From assembly GCA_045129695.1 (NCBI GenBank), contig JBGVJZ010000006.1, positions 33,586-97,585 of the forward strand: a stretch of 64,000 nucleotides of DNA, in the 5' to 3' direction. The notes below the pieces were generated by a model. That model was not told where the DNA came from, searched no databases, and worked only from the letters and a program-made list of their open reading frames with translations. Origin of the DNA: Eshraghiella sp045129695. Its GTDB lineage: Bacteria; Bacillota; Clostridia; Lachnospirales; Lachnospiraceae. A program made the translations under genes and the position numbers. Shown piece by piece: positions 26,489 to 35,107 of this stretch. Positions within the stretch are counted from its first letter, which is position 1, and each line of letters opens with the position of its first letter.

Positions 26489-27625
26489 TTAATAGTTCCC
26501 CAATAATTTTAAAGCGTTGGATTCCTCAGAAATTCCCCTTAATGCATTTCTGACTCCGGCATCCGCAAGATTCCCCTCAAAATCAACATAAAATCTGAAC
26601 TCCCAGTTATGCTCCGGTATCGGTCTTGATTCAATCTTAGTCATATTAAGTCCATTGAACATAATATTGGAAATTACACTGTAAAGACTGCCTGCCCTGT
26701 GTTCTATTTCAAAGCAGATACTTACCTTTGTGGCATTTTTAACAAAGGCTCTTCTATTGCTTACAATTACAAAGCGGGTTGTGTTGGATGCGGCCGAATT
26801 AATTCCTTCACAAAGAATCTCCAGACCATACTCCTCTGCACAGTTCTTAGAAGCAATTGCAGCCTGAGTGTAATCATCCTCCGATGCAACCTTCTGTGCA
26901 CTCACCGCATTGTTAATATAGCTCTCTCTTTCCCATTCCTTATGTTCATCAAGGAATTTCGCACACTGCATAAGTGCCTGTGGGTGAGCGGATACCTTAT
27001 TAATATCCGTAAGCTTAGTTCCCGGCTTTGCCAAAAGACAATGGTTAATCTTTACAAAGGTCTCAGCCACTATATAATTATTGTACTCCTGCAACAAATC
27101 ATATGTGTCGCTTACAATTCCGGCAGTTGAATTATCCATAGGCAGTACAGCATAATCAGCTTCACCTTTACTGACTAACTCCATTGCATCACGAAAGGTT
27201 TTAACATTAATATTATCCACATCCGCACCAAAGAAATTAATCATTGCCTCATGGCTGTATGCACCGGGCAGCCCCTGATATACTACCTTCACATTATCAC
27301 GTGCAATGTCATCCATAATATCATAAGCTTCAAGCTTAGAATCTGCTGCCCTTGCTTCAAGCTTGCCGTATTGGAATTTGCGGCTCATCGCCATTATCTG
27401 TTTAAAAAGCTCAGCAACGCATTTTTTATCAAAATCTCCATCAACCATTCCGGTAAGTGTCTCAATCTTGGAATCTTCTCTTTCCTTATCAAATACTGCT
27501 TTACCTGTGGCAATTTTGTAATCTGCAACATTTGATGCAACCTTCATTCTTCTCTCAAACAAATCAATAATCTGACTATCTATTTCATCAATCTGTCTTC
27601 TTGATTCCTGTAAATCAACAAACAT
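26489..27625 (-). CDS. pheA: Bifunctional chorismate mutase/prephenate dehydratase
   Basis: About 378 residues: an N-terminal AroQ chorismate mutase helix bundle (DLQESRRQIDEIDSQIIDLFERR, split at 3-25; KEREDSKIE), a prephenate dehydratase domain (VVYQGLPGAYSHEA, TFRDAMELVSKGEADYAVLP, VSAHPQALMQC, NTTRFVIVS) and a C-terminal ACT regulatory domain with ESRPIPEHNWEFRFYVD. It converts chorismate to phenylpyruvate for Phe synthesis, probably with Phe feedback. ATG 27625 has AGAGGTG 6 nt upstream and is preferred over GTG 27634. Confidence 0.95.
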   Translation of the reverse strand: MFVDLQESRRQIDEIDSQIIDLFERRMKVASNVADYKIATGKAVFDKEREDSKIETLTGMVDGDFDKKCVAELFKQIMAMSRKFQYGKLEARAADSKLEAYDIMDDIARDNVKVVYQGLPGAYSHEAMINFFGADVDNINVKTFRDAMELVSKGEADYAVLPMDNSTAGIVSDTYDLLQEYNNYIVAETFVKINHCLLAKPGTKLTDINKVSAHPQALMQCAKFLDEHKEWERESYINNAVSAQKVASEDDYTQAAIASKNCAEEYGLEILCEGINSAASNTTRFVIVSNRRAFVKNATKVSICFEIEHRAGSLYSVISNIMFNGLNMTKIESRPIPEHNWEFRFYVDFEGNLADAGVRNALRGISEESNALKLLGNY

Positions 27626-27763
27626 TTTATTCACCTCTTTAGCATATTGAGGTTATTATATCACATCTTTCTGATTAAGAAAATTGTTTTACCATATTCT
27701 TCTTGAAAAAGTTTTAGATTTGCTACATAATTAAATTAAAATATATGTTTGGGAGAATACATT

Positions 27764-28756
27764 ATGAAGAATAAGAAAATACTTTTTATATTAATAGGTA
27801 TAGTTATCCTGTTTGCCGGATTAGGTGTTACACATCATTTTCTCACTAAAATCCCACATAATCCTGATAATGTTACAGGTAATACGGCCGGTAATCTGAT
27901 TAGCGGCGGATTATTTTGTGAGCTTGACGGAAAAATATATTTTTCCAATCCATATGATGGCGGTAAACTCTATTCCATGAAGCCTGACTGCTCAGAGGTT
28001 ATGAAAATCAGCGACGATTCAGCTTCTTTTATCAACGGATATGGTAATTATCTGTATTATGTCAAATACAACGGAGCAAGCATGGACTGGGTTAACGCAG
28101 TTCTAAGCGACGAAACCTACTCTGTCGTTCGTTCCAAAACTAACGGTTCACAGGCGAATGTTATAACCTCAGACCGCTCTACAACGGACCTTGCTCTTTC
28201 AGGCAATACTCTGATATATAACACTAAGAACCGTCTTACATATTCAATCGGTATTGATGGTGAAGATGATAAGCTTATCGCAGAAGAAAACAATGTAAAT
28301 GCATGTATTTACAATGGTTTTATCTATTACTCATCCAAGACTGCAAGTAACCGCACATGTACCATGTCGGTGGAGACCGGTAACACAGCTGTCTTTCTTG
28401 ATGGCAATACATATCTTCCGACACGTATTGATAATACACTTTATTATATTGATTTGGATAATGATTATGCTCTGACTAAGTTTGATATTTCCACTAATAC
28501 CGAAACTGTTCTGACTACTGATAAGGTAGTATTATATAATGTGTATGATAATGTTATTTTCTATCAGACAGAGAATGATATTCATGAATTTGTAAGAATG
28601 AGCACTGACGGCAATAATCGTGCTGTAATTTATCAGGGTGATGTAACATCAATCAGTTGCACATCAGAATATACCTTTTTCCAGAAATTCGGTTCTGACA
28701 GCTATTATAAGGTGTCTACAAAAGGACTACCGGCAGTGGAGAACTTTCTTCCGTAA
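27764..28756 (+). CDS. DUF5050-type beta-propeller protein, membrane-anchored
   Basis: About 330 residues. An N-terminal signal-anchor (about 5-24, KILFILIGIVILFAGLGVTH) is followed by repeating beta-propeller blades of DUF5050 type: DGKIYFSNPYDGGKLYSMKPD, GNYLYYVKYN, NGFIYYSS, DNTLYYIDLDNDYALTKFD (given here as separate pieces). It is predicted to be extracytoplasmic and may be a surface binding protein; ligand unknown. ATG 27764 has GGGAG 8 nt upstream. Confidence 0.78.
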   Translation: MKNKKILFILIGIVILFAGLGVTHHFLTKIPHNPDNVTGNTAGNLISGGLFCELDGKIYFSNPYDGGKLYSMKPDCSEVMKISDDSASFINGYGNYLYYVKYNGASMDWVNAVLSDETYSVVRSKTNGSQANVITSDRSTTDLALSGNTLIYNTKNRLTYSIGIDGEDDKLIAEENNVNACIYNGFIYYSSKTASNRTCTMSVETGNTAVFLDGNTYLPTRIDNTLYYIDLDNDYALTKFDISTNTETVLTTDKVVLYNVYDNVIFYQTENDIHEFVRMSTDGNNRAVIYQGDVTSISCTSEYTFFQKFGSDSYYKVSTKGLPAVENFLP

Positions 28757-28807
28757 CACTTCACTTACATCAGGTATAATTCAATCCAAATCCGGCACAA
28801 TAACCTT

Positions 28808-29218
28808 ATGCTGAAAAAATTTCTTATGTGCGGCCTTACCGGATGGTGTATGGAGGTCTTCTGGACCGGTATTGGTTCCGCCATTAAAAAGGACAAAAAA
28901 ATGACCTCCATTACTTCCATCTGGATGTTTCCCATCTATGGCTGCGCAGTCATTATAGAACCCCTTAGCAAGAAGCTGTGTAAGAGAAAAACCCATGTAG
29001 TATTGAGAGGAACTATCTATGCTCTTATGATTTTTGCAACTGAATTCTTAAGTGGTTCTATTTTAAAAAAGCGAGAATGCTGCCCTTGGGACTACTCCCA
29101 CGCCAAGCTTAATATTAAAGGGTTAATTCGTCTGGATTATTTTCCTGCCTGGTTTGCGGCAGGACTTATTTATGAAAAAATGTTCGCAGATGCAGGGAAG
29201 AAAAGCCTCGGAAACTAA
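28808..29218 (+). CDS. CmpB-type (PF06541-like) small membrane protein
   Basis: This 136-residue protein resembles the putative ABC-transporter type IV (CmpB) family, small integral membrane proteins of unclear function. Family-like pieces are FLMCGLTGWCMEVFWTG, TSIWMFPIYGCAVI, ATEFLSGSILKK, CPWDYS, IKGLIRLDYFPAWFAAGLIYE. The ribosome site is weak. It may be co-transcribed with the DUF5050 gene 51 nt upstream. Its last codons form one arm of the downstream terminator. Confidence 0.72.
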   Translation: MLKKFLMCGLTGWCMEVFWTGIGSAIKKDKKMTSITSIWMFPIYGCAVIIEPLSKKLCKRKTHVVLRGTIYALMIFATEFLSGSILKKRECCPWDYSHAKLNIKGLIRLDYFPAWFAAGLIYEKMFADAGKKSLGN

Positions 29219-29229
29219 CTCCGAGGCTT
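29203..29229 (+). terminator. Terminator overlapping the end of the CmpB-type gene
   Basis: AAGCCTCGGA and TCCGAGGCTT form a 10-bp stem with an AACTAAC loop that contains the stop codon, followed by a T-rich stretch. Confidence 0.75.
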
Positions 29230-29548
29230 AATTTTATAACAATTCATTTTCATTTTTCTCACCCTTTGGATTAAAAGTTCATTCTTTCGCTATTATTATC
29301 GCATAATAAAAATACAAGTCTTGGACTTTTTCTCCAAGGCTTGGGACTAAGTGAGTTTCACGAAAACACAAGATATATTATTTCTGTATGTACATGTGGG
29401 TCACCATCTATAAGAGGCTTGATAACTACAGTGTTTTATTCTGTTGCTGTACTCTGTCCTGCCATTACTATAGGCTTGCTGTAACATCATTCCCGGATAT
29501 GCACCATACTCAATTTCATTTAACACCTACTTTCCATCCGAAGCCTCG
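29230..29548. other. 319-bp intergenic region between convergent genes
   Basis: No conserved gene is recognised here. A hairpin-like CAAGTCTTGGA...TCCAAGGCTTGG lies at about 29310-29345, and a 41-codon minus-strand reading frame at 29401-29526. I cannot assign a structured RNA. Confidence 0.4.
29401..29526 (-). CDS. Possible short ORF (41 aa), doubtful
   Basis: A GTG-started frame encodes a Tyr/Asn/Ser/Arg-rich peptide (starts MLNEIEYGAYPGMMLQQAYS, ends ASYRW). It lies just downstream of the adenylate cyclase stop on the same strand. A weak GGAAAG is nearby. No family is recognised and no signal peptide is evident. It may be a gene remnant or a chance frame. Confidence 0.15.
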   Translation of the reverse strand: MLNEIEYGAYPGMMLQQAYSNGRTEYSNRIKHCSYQASYRW

Positions 29549-31354
29549 TTATTCAGCTTCCGGGCTTATGTAATCATTAACTCCTGTTACAGAATATACG
29601 AATACGCCTTTTGATTTACCCTTCAAAGGAATTTCGCCTATCGGGTCAACAGTTATCCTGTCCTTAACCTGCTCATATACATATTCACTTATATATACGG
29701 TTCCTCTTGGTGCATTAGCTTCAAGTCGGGCTGATGTATTAACGGTATCACCTATGGCTGTATAGTCAATTCTGAAATCACAGCCAATGTTACCAACTAC
29801 CGCAGGACCACAGTTAACACCTACTCCAAAACCTACATTCTTGCCATAACGTTTGATATATTCTTTCTCTATTCTGTTACCGCCCTGTACGATATCCCAT
29901 GCAGTAAGCACTGCCCTGTATACATAATCATCAGTGTCAAACGGTGCATTAAACACCGCCATTGTTGCATCTCCGATGAATTTATCCAAAGTTCCGCCGT
30001 GTCTGAAAACACATGCTGTTGTCAGTGCAAGATAACCATTAAGTATATCTACGACCTGCTCAGGTTCAAGACTCTCAGATAAAGGTGTGAAACCTCTTAT
30101 ATCAACGAAAAGAACTGCGATATCTCTGTTTTCACCACCTAATTTAAGCTCATATGTTCCACTTTTTGCAATTTTACCCACTACCTGTGGTGCTACATAT
30201 TTGCTAAACGCATTGGTAATACTCTTCTTCTCTCTGTATTCCTTATAATAATGTTCAGCAATATAATATATGGCAATCAATACAGCCATTACCGGAATTA
30301 CAATAACATTACTGCAATATCCCGCATTGAAAACAAAATATCCTGCAACAATTTTTACAATAATAACCGCAACACTTACAATTGTTAATTTTACAACAGA
30401 TAATCTGCTGCAGATAAATGCTAACAACACCGCAATAACCGCAGCTAACAAAGCATCTATAAGAACAGGAACATCAGAAAGGGTCTTACCATCCATAATT
30501 GCCTGAAGTATATTGGCATTAATTTCCACTCCGTACATCTGGGCACCTCTGTCAACCGGAACAAAATATGCATCCATCATTCCTGCTGCATACGCACCCA
30601 CAAATACAATACAACCATCAAAAGCTTCTGCCGGTACCTTTCCTTCGATGACGTCTATCAAAGAAACACTCTCATAATCTCCAGGCTGTCCTGAATATCT
30701 GAAAGTCATTATACTTTCGTCTGTAGGATAAACAGCTTCCTGTCCTGTAGCCTCCATATATTTGTTATATATTGCACTACTAAAGCTCCTGACTCTTGTT
30801 CCGTCCTCTTCATCAAAATATACAAAAGCATTACGGATTATCCTGTCATCAGCATTGGATATGGCATTAACAAATCCCTGTTCTGTGCTGTTTTTCAATG
30901 TTTCATAAGGCTCAACCTTATCAACAACATGTAAATAATTAATATCAAGACTGCCATCCGAAGTGGTTGTAATCTTTTTATCAAAAGCATAGCTGCATCC
31001 GGTTATAACATTATCATACTTAGCACAGGCTTCTGCAAATCTGTTATCGGACTCTTCAATCTTATCACTGCTGAACAACACATCGAAAGCAATCACCTCC
31101 GGTCGAACCTCTTCTGAAACACAGAGGTACTCAACCAAATCCGCCCATACATCTCTGTTCCATGTAGAGAAATCACCCATTCTATTCATTGATTTGTCAT
31201 CAATTTTGATAATCTTAATATTGCCTTCCATGTTACCGGCATGATGATAGAGCACGTCCTCCGCCGACTTGTCCACCGAATCTATAACACCTGTAAAAAC
31301 CAATAAGAATGCAATAATTCCGCATAAAATACAAACAATAATCCTTTTCATCAT
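29549..31354 (-). CDS. CHASE2-domain class III adenylate cyclase
   Basis: The protein has 601 residues. An N-terminal membrane segment (about 3-25) precedes an extracellular CHASE2 sensor (about 30-290; IKIIKIDDKSM, WNRDVWADLVEYL, VIAFDVLFS, GCIVFVGAYAAGMMDAYFVP). Three membrane helices follow (about 300-375), then a cytoplasmic class III cyclase domain (about 400-590). Cyclase motifs include VLFVDIRGFTPLSE (metal Asp), GGTLDKFIGDATMAVFNAP (substrate Lys and second Asp), and DYTAIGDTVNTSARLE (Asp and Asn..R). It should make cAMP in response to an external signal. ATG 31354 or ATG 31351 can be used; AAGGAG fits the second better. Confidence 0.92.
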   Translation of the reverse strand: MMKRIIVCILCGIIAFLLVFTGVIDSVDKSAEDVLYHHAGNMEGNIKIIKIDDKSMNRMGDFSTWNRDVWADLVEYLCVSEEVRPEVIAFDVLFSSDKIEESDNRFAEACAKYDNVITGCSYAFDKKITTTSDGSLDINYLHVVDKVEPYETLKNSTEQGFVNAISNADDRIIRNAFVYFDEEDGTRVRSFSSAIYNKYMEATGQEAVYPTDESIMTFRYSGQPGDYESVSLIDVIEGKVPAEAFDGCIVFVGAYAAGMMDAYFVPVDRGAQMYGVEINANILQAIMDGKTLSDVPVLIDALLAAVIAVLLAFICSRLSVVKLTIVSVAVIIVKIVAGYFVFNAGYCSNVIVIPVMAVLIAIYYIAEHYYKEYREKKSITNAFSKYVAPQVVGKIAKSGTYELKLGGENRDIAVLFVDIRGFTPLSESLEPEQVVDILNGYLALTTACVFRHGGTLDKFIGDATMAVFNAPFDTDDYVYRAVLTAWDIVQGGNRIEKEYIKRYGKNVGFGVGVNCGPAVVGNIGCDFRIDYTAIGDTVNTSARLEANAPRGTVYISEYVYEQVKDRITVDPIGEIPLKGKSKGVFVYSVTGVNDYISPEAE

Positions 31355-31388
31355 ATCTCCTTAACAAACTTTGCATTAATAATATTTT

Positions 31389-31397
31389 ATTATACCA
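31389..31397 (-). promoter_or_regulatory. Extended -10 of the adenylate cyclase gene
   Basis: TGGTATAAT on the minus strand lies about 40 nt before the cyclase start. No good -35 is visible. Confidence 0.45.
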
Positions 31398-31445
31398 CGT
31401 TATGCAAAATTTGTATACTTTTAAAAGAATTTAGTATCTAATATA

Positions 31446-31634
31446 AAAATGTTTGCAGATGCGGCAAAGAAGAGTTAAAATACCAGCATAAGCATCGTTT
31501 TGGAAATAGCTTCCCGATTTTTTCCCAGTCTGGATAAGAGTGACGAGGAAGTTGGTGAACGCTGTATGACATTTGGAGATGTAATTGAGTATGAAAATAT
31601 ACTTTTATTTTTCATGCATTATCCCCCCAAGTAA
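31446..31634 (+). pseudogene. Decayed tail of a CmpB-type gene
   Basis: The segment at 31446-31478 encodes KMFADAAKKS followed by a stop. This matches the end of the intact CmpB-type protein at 28808-29218 (EKMFADAGKKSLGN). No start or membrane segments precede it. Reading on in the same frame to 31634 gives NTSISIVLEIASRFFPSLDK and further residues with no recognised family. It is best explained as a remnant left by a duplication or rearrangement. Confidence 0.5.
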
Positions 31635-31667
31635 AAAGACGCTTTGCACACTTTGCAAAACGTCTTT
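31635..31667. terminator. Terminator after the cytidylate kinase-like gene
   Basis: AAAGACGCTTTGCA and TGCAAAACGTCTTT form a hairpin with one mismatch. A-rich and T-rich runs flank it, so it can work in both directions. Confidence 0.75.
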
Positions 31668-31671
31668 GATT

Positions 31672-32298
31672 TTATTTGTCAAATTTGATGCCTATATAAT
31701 TCATAATAACCTCAACGCACTTATCCCGGCCGATTCTGTCGCTGTTTAGCGTCATATCGTAATTAACCGGATTGGTCCAGTAATTTCCGCCCGTATAGTA
31801 GTTATAATAATCAGCCCTGTATTTGTCCGTCTTTTTTATTAACTGGTTGGCTTTTTCCTCTGAAATATACATTTTACTCATAACAGATTTAACACATGCG
31901 GCTCTCGGGGCTTCGATATATATACTGATAACGTTATCAAAATCCCTAAGCACGTAATCCGCACATTTACCAACTATAATACAACTTTCTGTTTTTGCCA
32001 AGTTTCTGATTATTTCAGCCTGTATATTAAAAAGATTCGTATCAGAAATAAATGCTTTTTCATTCGGTTCAACTACGTTTTTTACAGGTATCTTATGAAG
32101 CAGTTTTGCAATTTTATTTGCTCTTAATTTTTCATCACTTTCTACATAAAGACTCTCATCAATTCCGCTCTTGTCTGATGCAAGTGTCAGAATCTGTCTT
32201 TCATAACATGGAATTCCAAGTCTTTCTCCCAATTTTGTTGCTATTTCTTTTCCACCGCTTCCAAAACCTCTTGCTATGGTAATTACAAAATTATTCAT
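31672..32298 (-). CDS. Cytidylate kinase-like family protein
   Basis: This 208-residue P-loop kinase-like protein starts FVITIARGFGSGGKEIATKL, with GFGSGGKE as the phosphate-binding loop. This is the signature of the cytidylate-kinase-like family (PF13189 type), not the canonical Cmk. Other parts are IVGKCADYVLRD and YNYYTGGNYWTNPVNYDMTLNS. The substrate is unknown. It is the last gene downstream of the pyrimidine-degradation genes, 23 nt after the ureidopropionase, which makes a nucleotide-related substrate plausible but unproven. Confidence 0.82.
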   Translation of the reverse strand: MNNFVITIARGFGSGGKEIATKLGERLGIPCYERQILTLASDKSGIDESLYVESDEKLRANKIAKLLHKIPVKNVVEPNEKAFISDTNLFNIQAEIIRNLAKTESCIIVGKCADYVLRDFDNVISIYIEAPRAACVKSVMSKMYISEEKANQLIKKTDKYRADYYNYYTGGNYWTNPVNYDMTLNSDRIGRDKCVEVIMNYIGIKFDK

Positions 32299-32321
32299 AA
32301 CAATAACGCTCCCTTCCTTAA

Positions 32322-33584
32322 CTATTCCGCATCAGCTTTTAATACTGCATTGAGCATTACGGTTGCACCTTCGGTACAATGTTCAGGTTTAGAATACTCA
32401 GGCTCACAATGTGAAAGTCCGTCCTTTGACTGTACAAATATCATTGTTGTAGGAAGCATATATGCTGCAAACTGTGCATCATGTCCGGCACCTGAATGAA
32501 TGTACTGATGGCTTACTCCGGTTTCCTCGGCAGCCTCTTTTACATATGAAACAAGTTTTTTATCCCAGTATACGGTATCCCTGTTCCATGCTTTTACGAC
32601 TTCACATTTACATCCTGCCCATATTTTATCCGCACAGCTCTTAACAATTGCAAGAACCTTATCCAGTACCTCCGGATTTTCATGTCTGGCATCAAATGAA
32701 AAATCGAAGAAATCAGGCACGCATGTATGTACACATGGGTGGCATACTACTTCACCGGTTGTATATACAAGTTCCGAATAACCCAACTTATCAATTTCCT
32801 CATGCAGATAGCAGAGTGCCTGTGATGCTGCAAGAAAAGCATCTTTCCTCTTTGGCATAGGGAATGTTCCGGCATGTGTTGTCTGTCCGTAGAATTTCAG
32901 TCTGTAATTGAACATACCAAGTACACAGTCAACTACACCAATATCATTACCTGCATCTTCAAGAATTGGTCCCTGTTCAATATGTGTTTCAAACATATAA
33001 AGATATTTATCCGGATTAAGTCTGTATTTTTTGTCCCCTTTGAAGCCTGACTTTTCAAGTGCTTCTCCAAAAGTGCTTGTATTATCAAGAATGCTCTTTG
33101 AATTCATCATATCCTCATACTTGAATTTGCTTCTGATGTCTTCAGGAAGATAATCGTAACATACTATACCTGAACACATCATTGCAGGCGGATAAAGTGA
33201 GCCTTCTTCATTAGTCCATATCATTGCAGTTAACGGATGCTTGTGTGGAATATTGTACTCTGCTACCGTTTCAAGAACTTCCATGGCTGACATGACACCA
33301 AGAATTCCGTCATAGTTACCACCGTTTTTAACTGAATCACAATGTGATGCCATAACAATTCTTTTTGCATCCTTATCAGAACCCTCAAGTGTTGCATAAA
33401 TATTGGCGACATCATCAATCTCAATTGTGGCTCCGATAGCTTTCATTCTCTTAATGAATTCATTTCTTGCCTGAATTGCTGCCTCTGATAATGAATACCT
33501 TGTTATGCCGCCATGTCCGGCATCTCCGAATTTACTCATTGTTGCAATTTTGTCTTTCATTCTTTCCAAACTACATATGTACAT
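32322..33584 (-). CDS. pydC: Beta-ureidopropionase/carbamoylase (M20 family amidohydrolase)
   Basis: About 420 residues. Its family hydrolyses N-carbamoyl amino acids. Here the likely reaction is N-carbamoyl-beta-alanine to beta-alanine, CO2 and ammonia. Metal-ligand motifs are MASHCDSVKNGGNYDG, WTNEEGSLYPP, THIEQGPILED and SGAGHDAQFAA; ATHAGTFPM-like QTTHAGTFPMPKRKDA is the substrate/dimer region. ATG 33584 is preferred (AAAGGATGG upstream); an in-frame ATG exists at 33596. It directly follows preA and the dihydropyrimidinase, completing the three-step reductive pyrimidine pathway. Confidence 0.85.
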   Translation of the reverse strand: MYICSLERMKDKIATMSKFGDAGHGGITRYSLSEAAIQARNEFIKRMKAIGATIEIDDVANIYATLEGSDKDAKRIVMASHCDSVKNGGNYDGILGVMSAMEVLETVAEYNIPHKHPLTAMIWTNEEGSLYPPAMMCSGIVCYDYLPEDIRSKFKYEDMMNSKSILDNTSTFGEALEKSGFKGDKKYRLNPDKYLYMFETHIEQGPILEDAGNDIGVVDCVLGMFNYRLKFYGQTTHAGTFPMPKRKDAFLAASQALCYLHEEIDKLGYSELVYTTGEVVCHPCVHTCVPDFFDFSFDARHENPEVLDKVLAIVKSCADKIWAGCKCEVVKAWNRDTVYWDKKLVSYVKEAAEETGVSHQYIHSGAGHDAQFAAYMLPTTMIFVQSKDGLSHCEPEYSKPEHCTEGATVMLNAVLKADAE

Positions 33585-33605
33585 AATAAACACCATCCTT
33601 TTTAT

Positions 33606-35093
33606 TTATTCGATATTAACTCTGGTTCCTCTGGTAATTGCTCCTATGGGACATACAACTTTACAAAGCTGACATCCCACACATTTATTTGCGTCCATTA
33701 CAGGCTTACCATCCTTACCTATTGTCAATGCCTGATGCCCGGCATCATAGCACGACAGATAGCATCTTCCGCAGGCAACACAGTCCTCACGGCTAAATTT
33801 CGGGTATTCAATACTCTTCCTGTCAAGTTTATCCGCCGGCAAAAGATTTGGATTTGCCCTGCCGATTATTTCCCGTACTGAACTGTATCCGTTCTCTGCC
33901 AGATACTCTTTCATTCCCAGAATCAAATCATCGATGATTCTGTATCCATACTGCATAACAGAAGTTGTTATCTGAATGGTTTCACATCCAAGTGCCATAA
34001 ATTCCGCTGCATCTTTCCATGTTTCTATTCCTCCCATTCCGCTAATCGGAACATCAGCTAATTTGGGATTCGTTTTCATGTCATGGATAAATCTTAATGC
34101 AATCGGTTTCACGGCTTTTCCTGAATAGCCTCCGACCGCGGATTTGCCTTTTACATCAGGACCTGAAGCGAATGTTCCCAAATCAACATTCATAACACTC
34201 TTGATTGTGTTGATTGCAGCAATTCCGGTTGCACCGTTTTCCATTGCAGTAATAGCAGGAATTTCCATATTGGTAATATTAGGTGTCATCTTTGCAAGTA
34301 TCGGAAGAGAAGTTCCTTTTTTTGTTGCAATCGTATATTTCTTCACAAGCTCCGGATTGGTTCCGACATCACTTCCGAGACCTTCACCACTCATATGAGG
34401 ACAGGAAAAATTACATTCAATTATATCCGCACCTGCTTCGGTACATACCTTTGCAAGATAGGTCCATTCCTCTTCGTTCTGCCCCATAATGGATGCAATT
34501 ATGACCTTCGTCGGATATTCCTTTTTCAACCGGCTTATGTATCCCAGATTTTCCTCCAGACTATGGTCGGATATCTGCTCAATATTTTTGAAACCGATAA
34601 ACGGATTATTTTCTTTTTCAAGCCTGTCAAACCTTGGTGATGTCTCCTCAGGAATAAAGGTTCCTATTGTTTTAAATGCAACGCCTGCCCAGCCCATATC
34701 AAATGCTTTGGCAACCATCTCATAATTACTGCCGACAATGGATGAAGACAGGAAAAACGGATTCTCACAATGCACTCCGCAAAAATCAACGAACAAATCA
34801 ACCTCTTTTCCCGAAAAGGTTTTTGGCTTAATGTTTTTTATCAGGTTTGATATTTTTACCGGTTCACTAATTTTTGCCCTGTTACACTTTTTTTCACATT
34901 CCTTTGTCGTGCAGTCCACACACGGATTAGTCTCAGGAATCAGCCCTGCTGCACCCGCCGGATTTTCAAACCGAAGTGCACGTATTATTCTTGCTGCTTT
35001 TACTCCATGCGGACATACCGTTTCACATTGTCCGTTAACACATAACAGACATTTTGATGTTTCCTCTTTTTCTATTAATGATTCATAAGCCAT
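33606..35093 (-). CDS. preA: Dihydropyrimidine dehydrogenase PreA with N-terminal Fe-S domain
   Basis: The protein has 495 residues; E. coli PreA is about 411. The FMN barrel has the catalytic Cys loop ECNFSCPHMSGEG. The C-terminus carries two [4Fe-4S] motifs (CVACGRCYLSC and CVGCQLCKVVCP). The extra N-terminal about 85 residues hold two CxxCx4CxxxC sets (C15/18/23/27 and C58/61/66/70), the pattern of the Fe-S domain of PreT, GltD and the eukaryotic enzyme. No FAD/NADPH domain is present and no preT is nearby. It reduces uracil or thymine to the dihydro-forms; the electron donor may be ferredoxin or a distant subunit. Confidence 0.92.
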   Translation of the reverse strand: MAYESLIEKEETSKCLLCVNGQCETVCPHGVKAARIIRALRFENPAGAAGLIPETNPCVDCTTKECEKKCNRAKISEPVKISNLIKNIKPKTFSGKEVDLFVDFCGVHCENPFFLSSSIVGSNYEMVAKAFDMGWAGVAFKTIGTFIPEETSPRFDRLEKENNPFIGFKNIEQISDHSLEENLGYISRLKKEYPTKVIIASIMGQNEEEWTYLAKVCTEAGADIIECNFSCPHMSGEGLGSDVGTNPELVKKYTIATKKGTSLPILAKMTPNITNMEIPAITAMENGATGIAAINTIKSVMNVDLGTFASGPDVKGKSAVGGYSGKAVKPIALRFIHDMKTNPKLADVPISGMGGIETWKDAAEFMALGCETIQITTSVMQYGYRIIDDLILGMKEYLAENGYSSVREIIGRANPNLLPADKLDRKSIEYPKFSREDCVACGRCYLSCYDAGHQALTIGKDGKPVMDANKCVGCQLCKVVCPIGAITRGTRVNIE

Positions 35094-35107
35094 ATTGAAC
35101 CACTCCT

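Noticed and set aside
29230..29548. A structured non-coding RNA such as 6S RNA in the gap beside the cyclase gene.
   Set aside because: I could not find the extended hairpin with a central open bubble or other conserved features.
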